From: a virus
Reading direction: 5' to 3' (one strand)
Length of the DNA stretch: 23,516 bases
Virus record (IMG/VR): IMGVR_UViG_3300042888_000063
Span: 1-23,516 of that record
In this document: positions 23,452 through 23,516 of the stretch, in pieces
Layout of the letters: the number at the start of each line of letters is the position of its first letter
Position numbering within the stretch: position 1 is the first letter of the stretch
Made by a program: the position numbers and the translations under genes
Notes under the pieces: generated by a model
Database searches by the model: none
What the model was told of the DNA's origin: nothing
Seen by the model: only the letters and a program-made list of their open reading frames with translations

Positions 23452-23516
23452 ATTGTTGACACCTGGTTTTCAGATCTTCTAACAACTAGTTTGTAGTATT
23501 CAATTCCTCCGAATGG
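23448..23516 (-). CDS. C-terminal end of an upstream gene, probably head-tail connector
   Basis: The frame is open from the window edge to the TGA at 23450-23448 and encodes 22 residues with 'G-I-E-Y-Y-K-L-V-V-R-R'. The stop overlaps the ATG of the next gene as ATGA, the same junction style seen elsewhere here. A neck, adaptor or head-closure protein would be expected at this position, but the fragment is too short to identify. Confidence 0.6.
   Translation of the reverse strand, partial: PFGGIEYYKLVVRRSENQVSTI

Noticed and set aside
23456-23461. TTGACA on the plus strand, resembling a -35 box.
   Set aside because: The expected -10 position 17 bases on reads CTAACA, and no plus-strand gene follows.

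Overview
The window is one continuous stretch of a tailed-phage genome, most likely a siphovirus. Every credible gene reads on the minus strand, so transcription runs from high to low coordinates. It is AT-rich and tightly packed: most gene junctions overlap by 1 to 8 bases (TAATG or ATGA) and the longest gene-free gap is about 76 bases. No tRNA, integrase, CRISPR or insertion sequence is visible. The host cannot be read directly. A DnaE-like polymerase start, -10 boxes placed directly before start codons and low GC would fit a phage of a low-GC actinobacterium, but this is only an inference.

Read in transcription order, the right end (about 20.4-23.5 kb) holds the end of a connector gene, a head-tail joining protein, a tail completion or terminator protein, the major tail (tube) protein, and two paralogous tail assembly chaperone genes. 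A giant 2859-residue tape measure gene follows (11.8-20.4 kb). The tail tip follows at 4.3-11.8 kb: a distal-tail-like protein, a 1406-residue hub protein with a LamG-like insertion, and four smaller tip or receptor-binding proteins. At 4.15-4.34 kb the content changes without a gap to a zinc-ribbon protein, a MerR-like HTH protein with an AT-hook-like motif, and two small unknowns. A replication module comes next: DnaB-type helicase, an unknown 114-residue protein, a CHC2/TOPRIM primase, a gp32-like ssDNA-binding candidate, and eight codons of what looks like a DnaE DNA polymerase.

The most notable regulatory feature is a family of extended -10 promoters (TGGTATAATTAA-like) at gene boundaries. 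Three lie 5 or 6 bases before an ATG that has no Shine-Dalgarno, which predicts leaderless mRNAs for the 114-residue replication gene, a tail-tip gene and the long tail assembly chaperone. The major tail protein gene sits between a double promoter and an intrinsic terminator, giving it its own transcription unit. The next promoter begins inside the terminator's U-tract. This could set the large excess of tube protein over chaperones and tape measure.

No wholly new system is evident. The points most worth following are the promoter family and leaderless starts, the duplicated chaperone with an in-frame A AAA AAG heptamer, the tape measure with two copies of its C-terminal motif, and the long out-of-phase overlap of the primase gene with its upstream neighbour.
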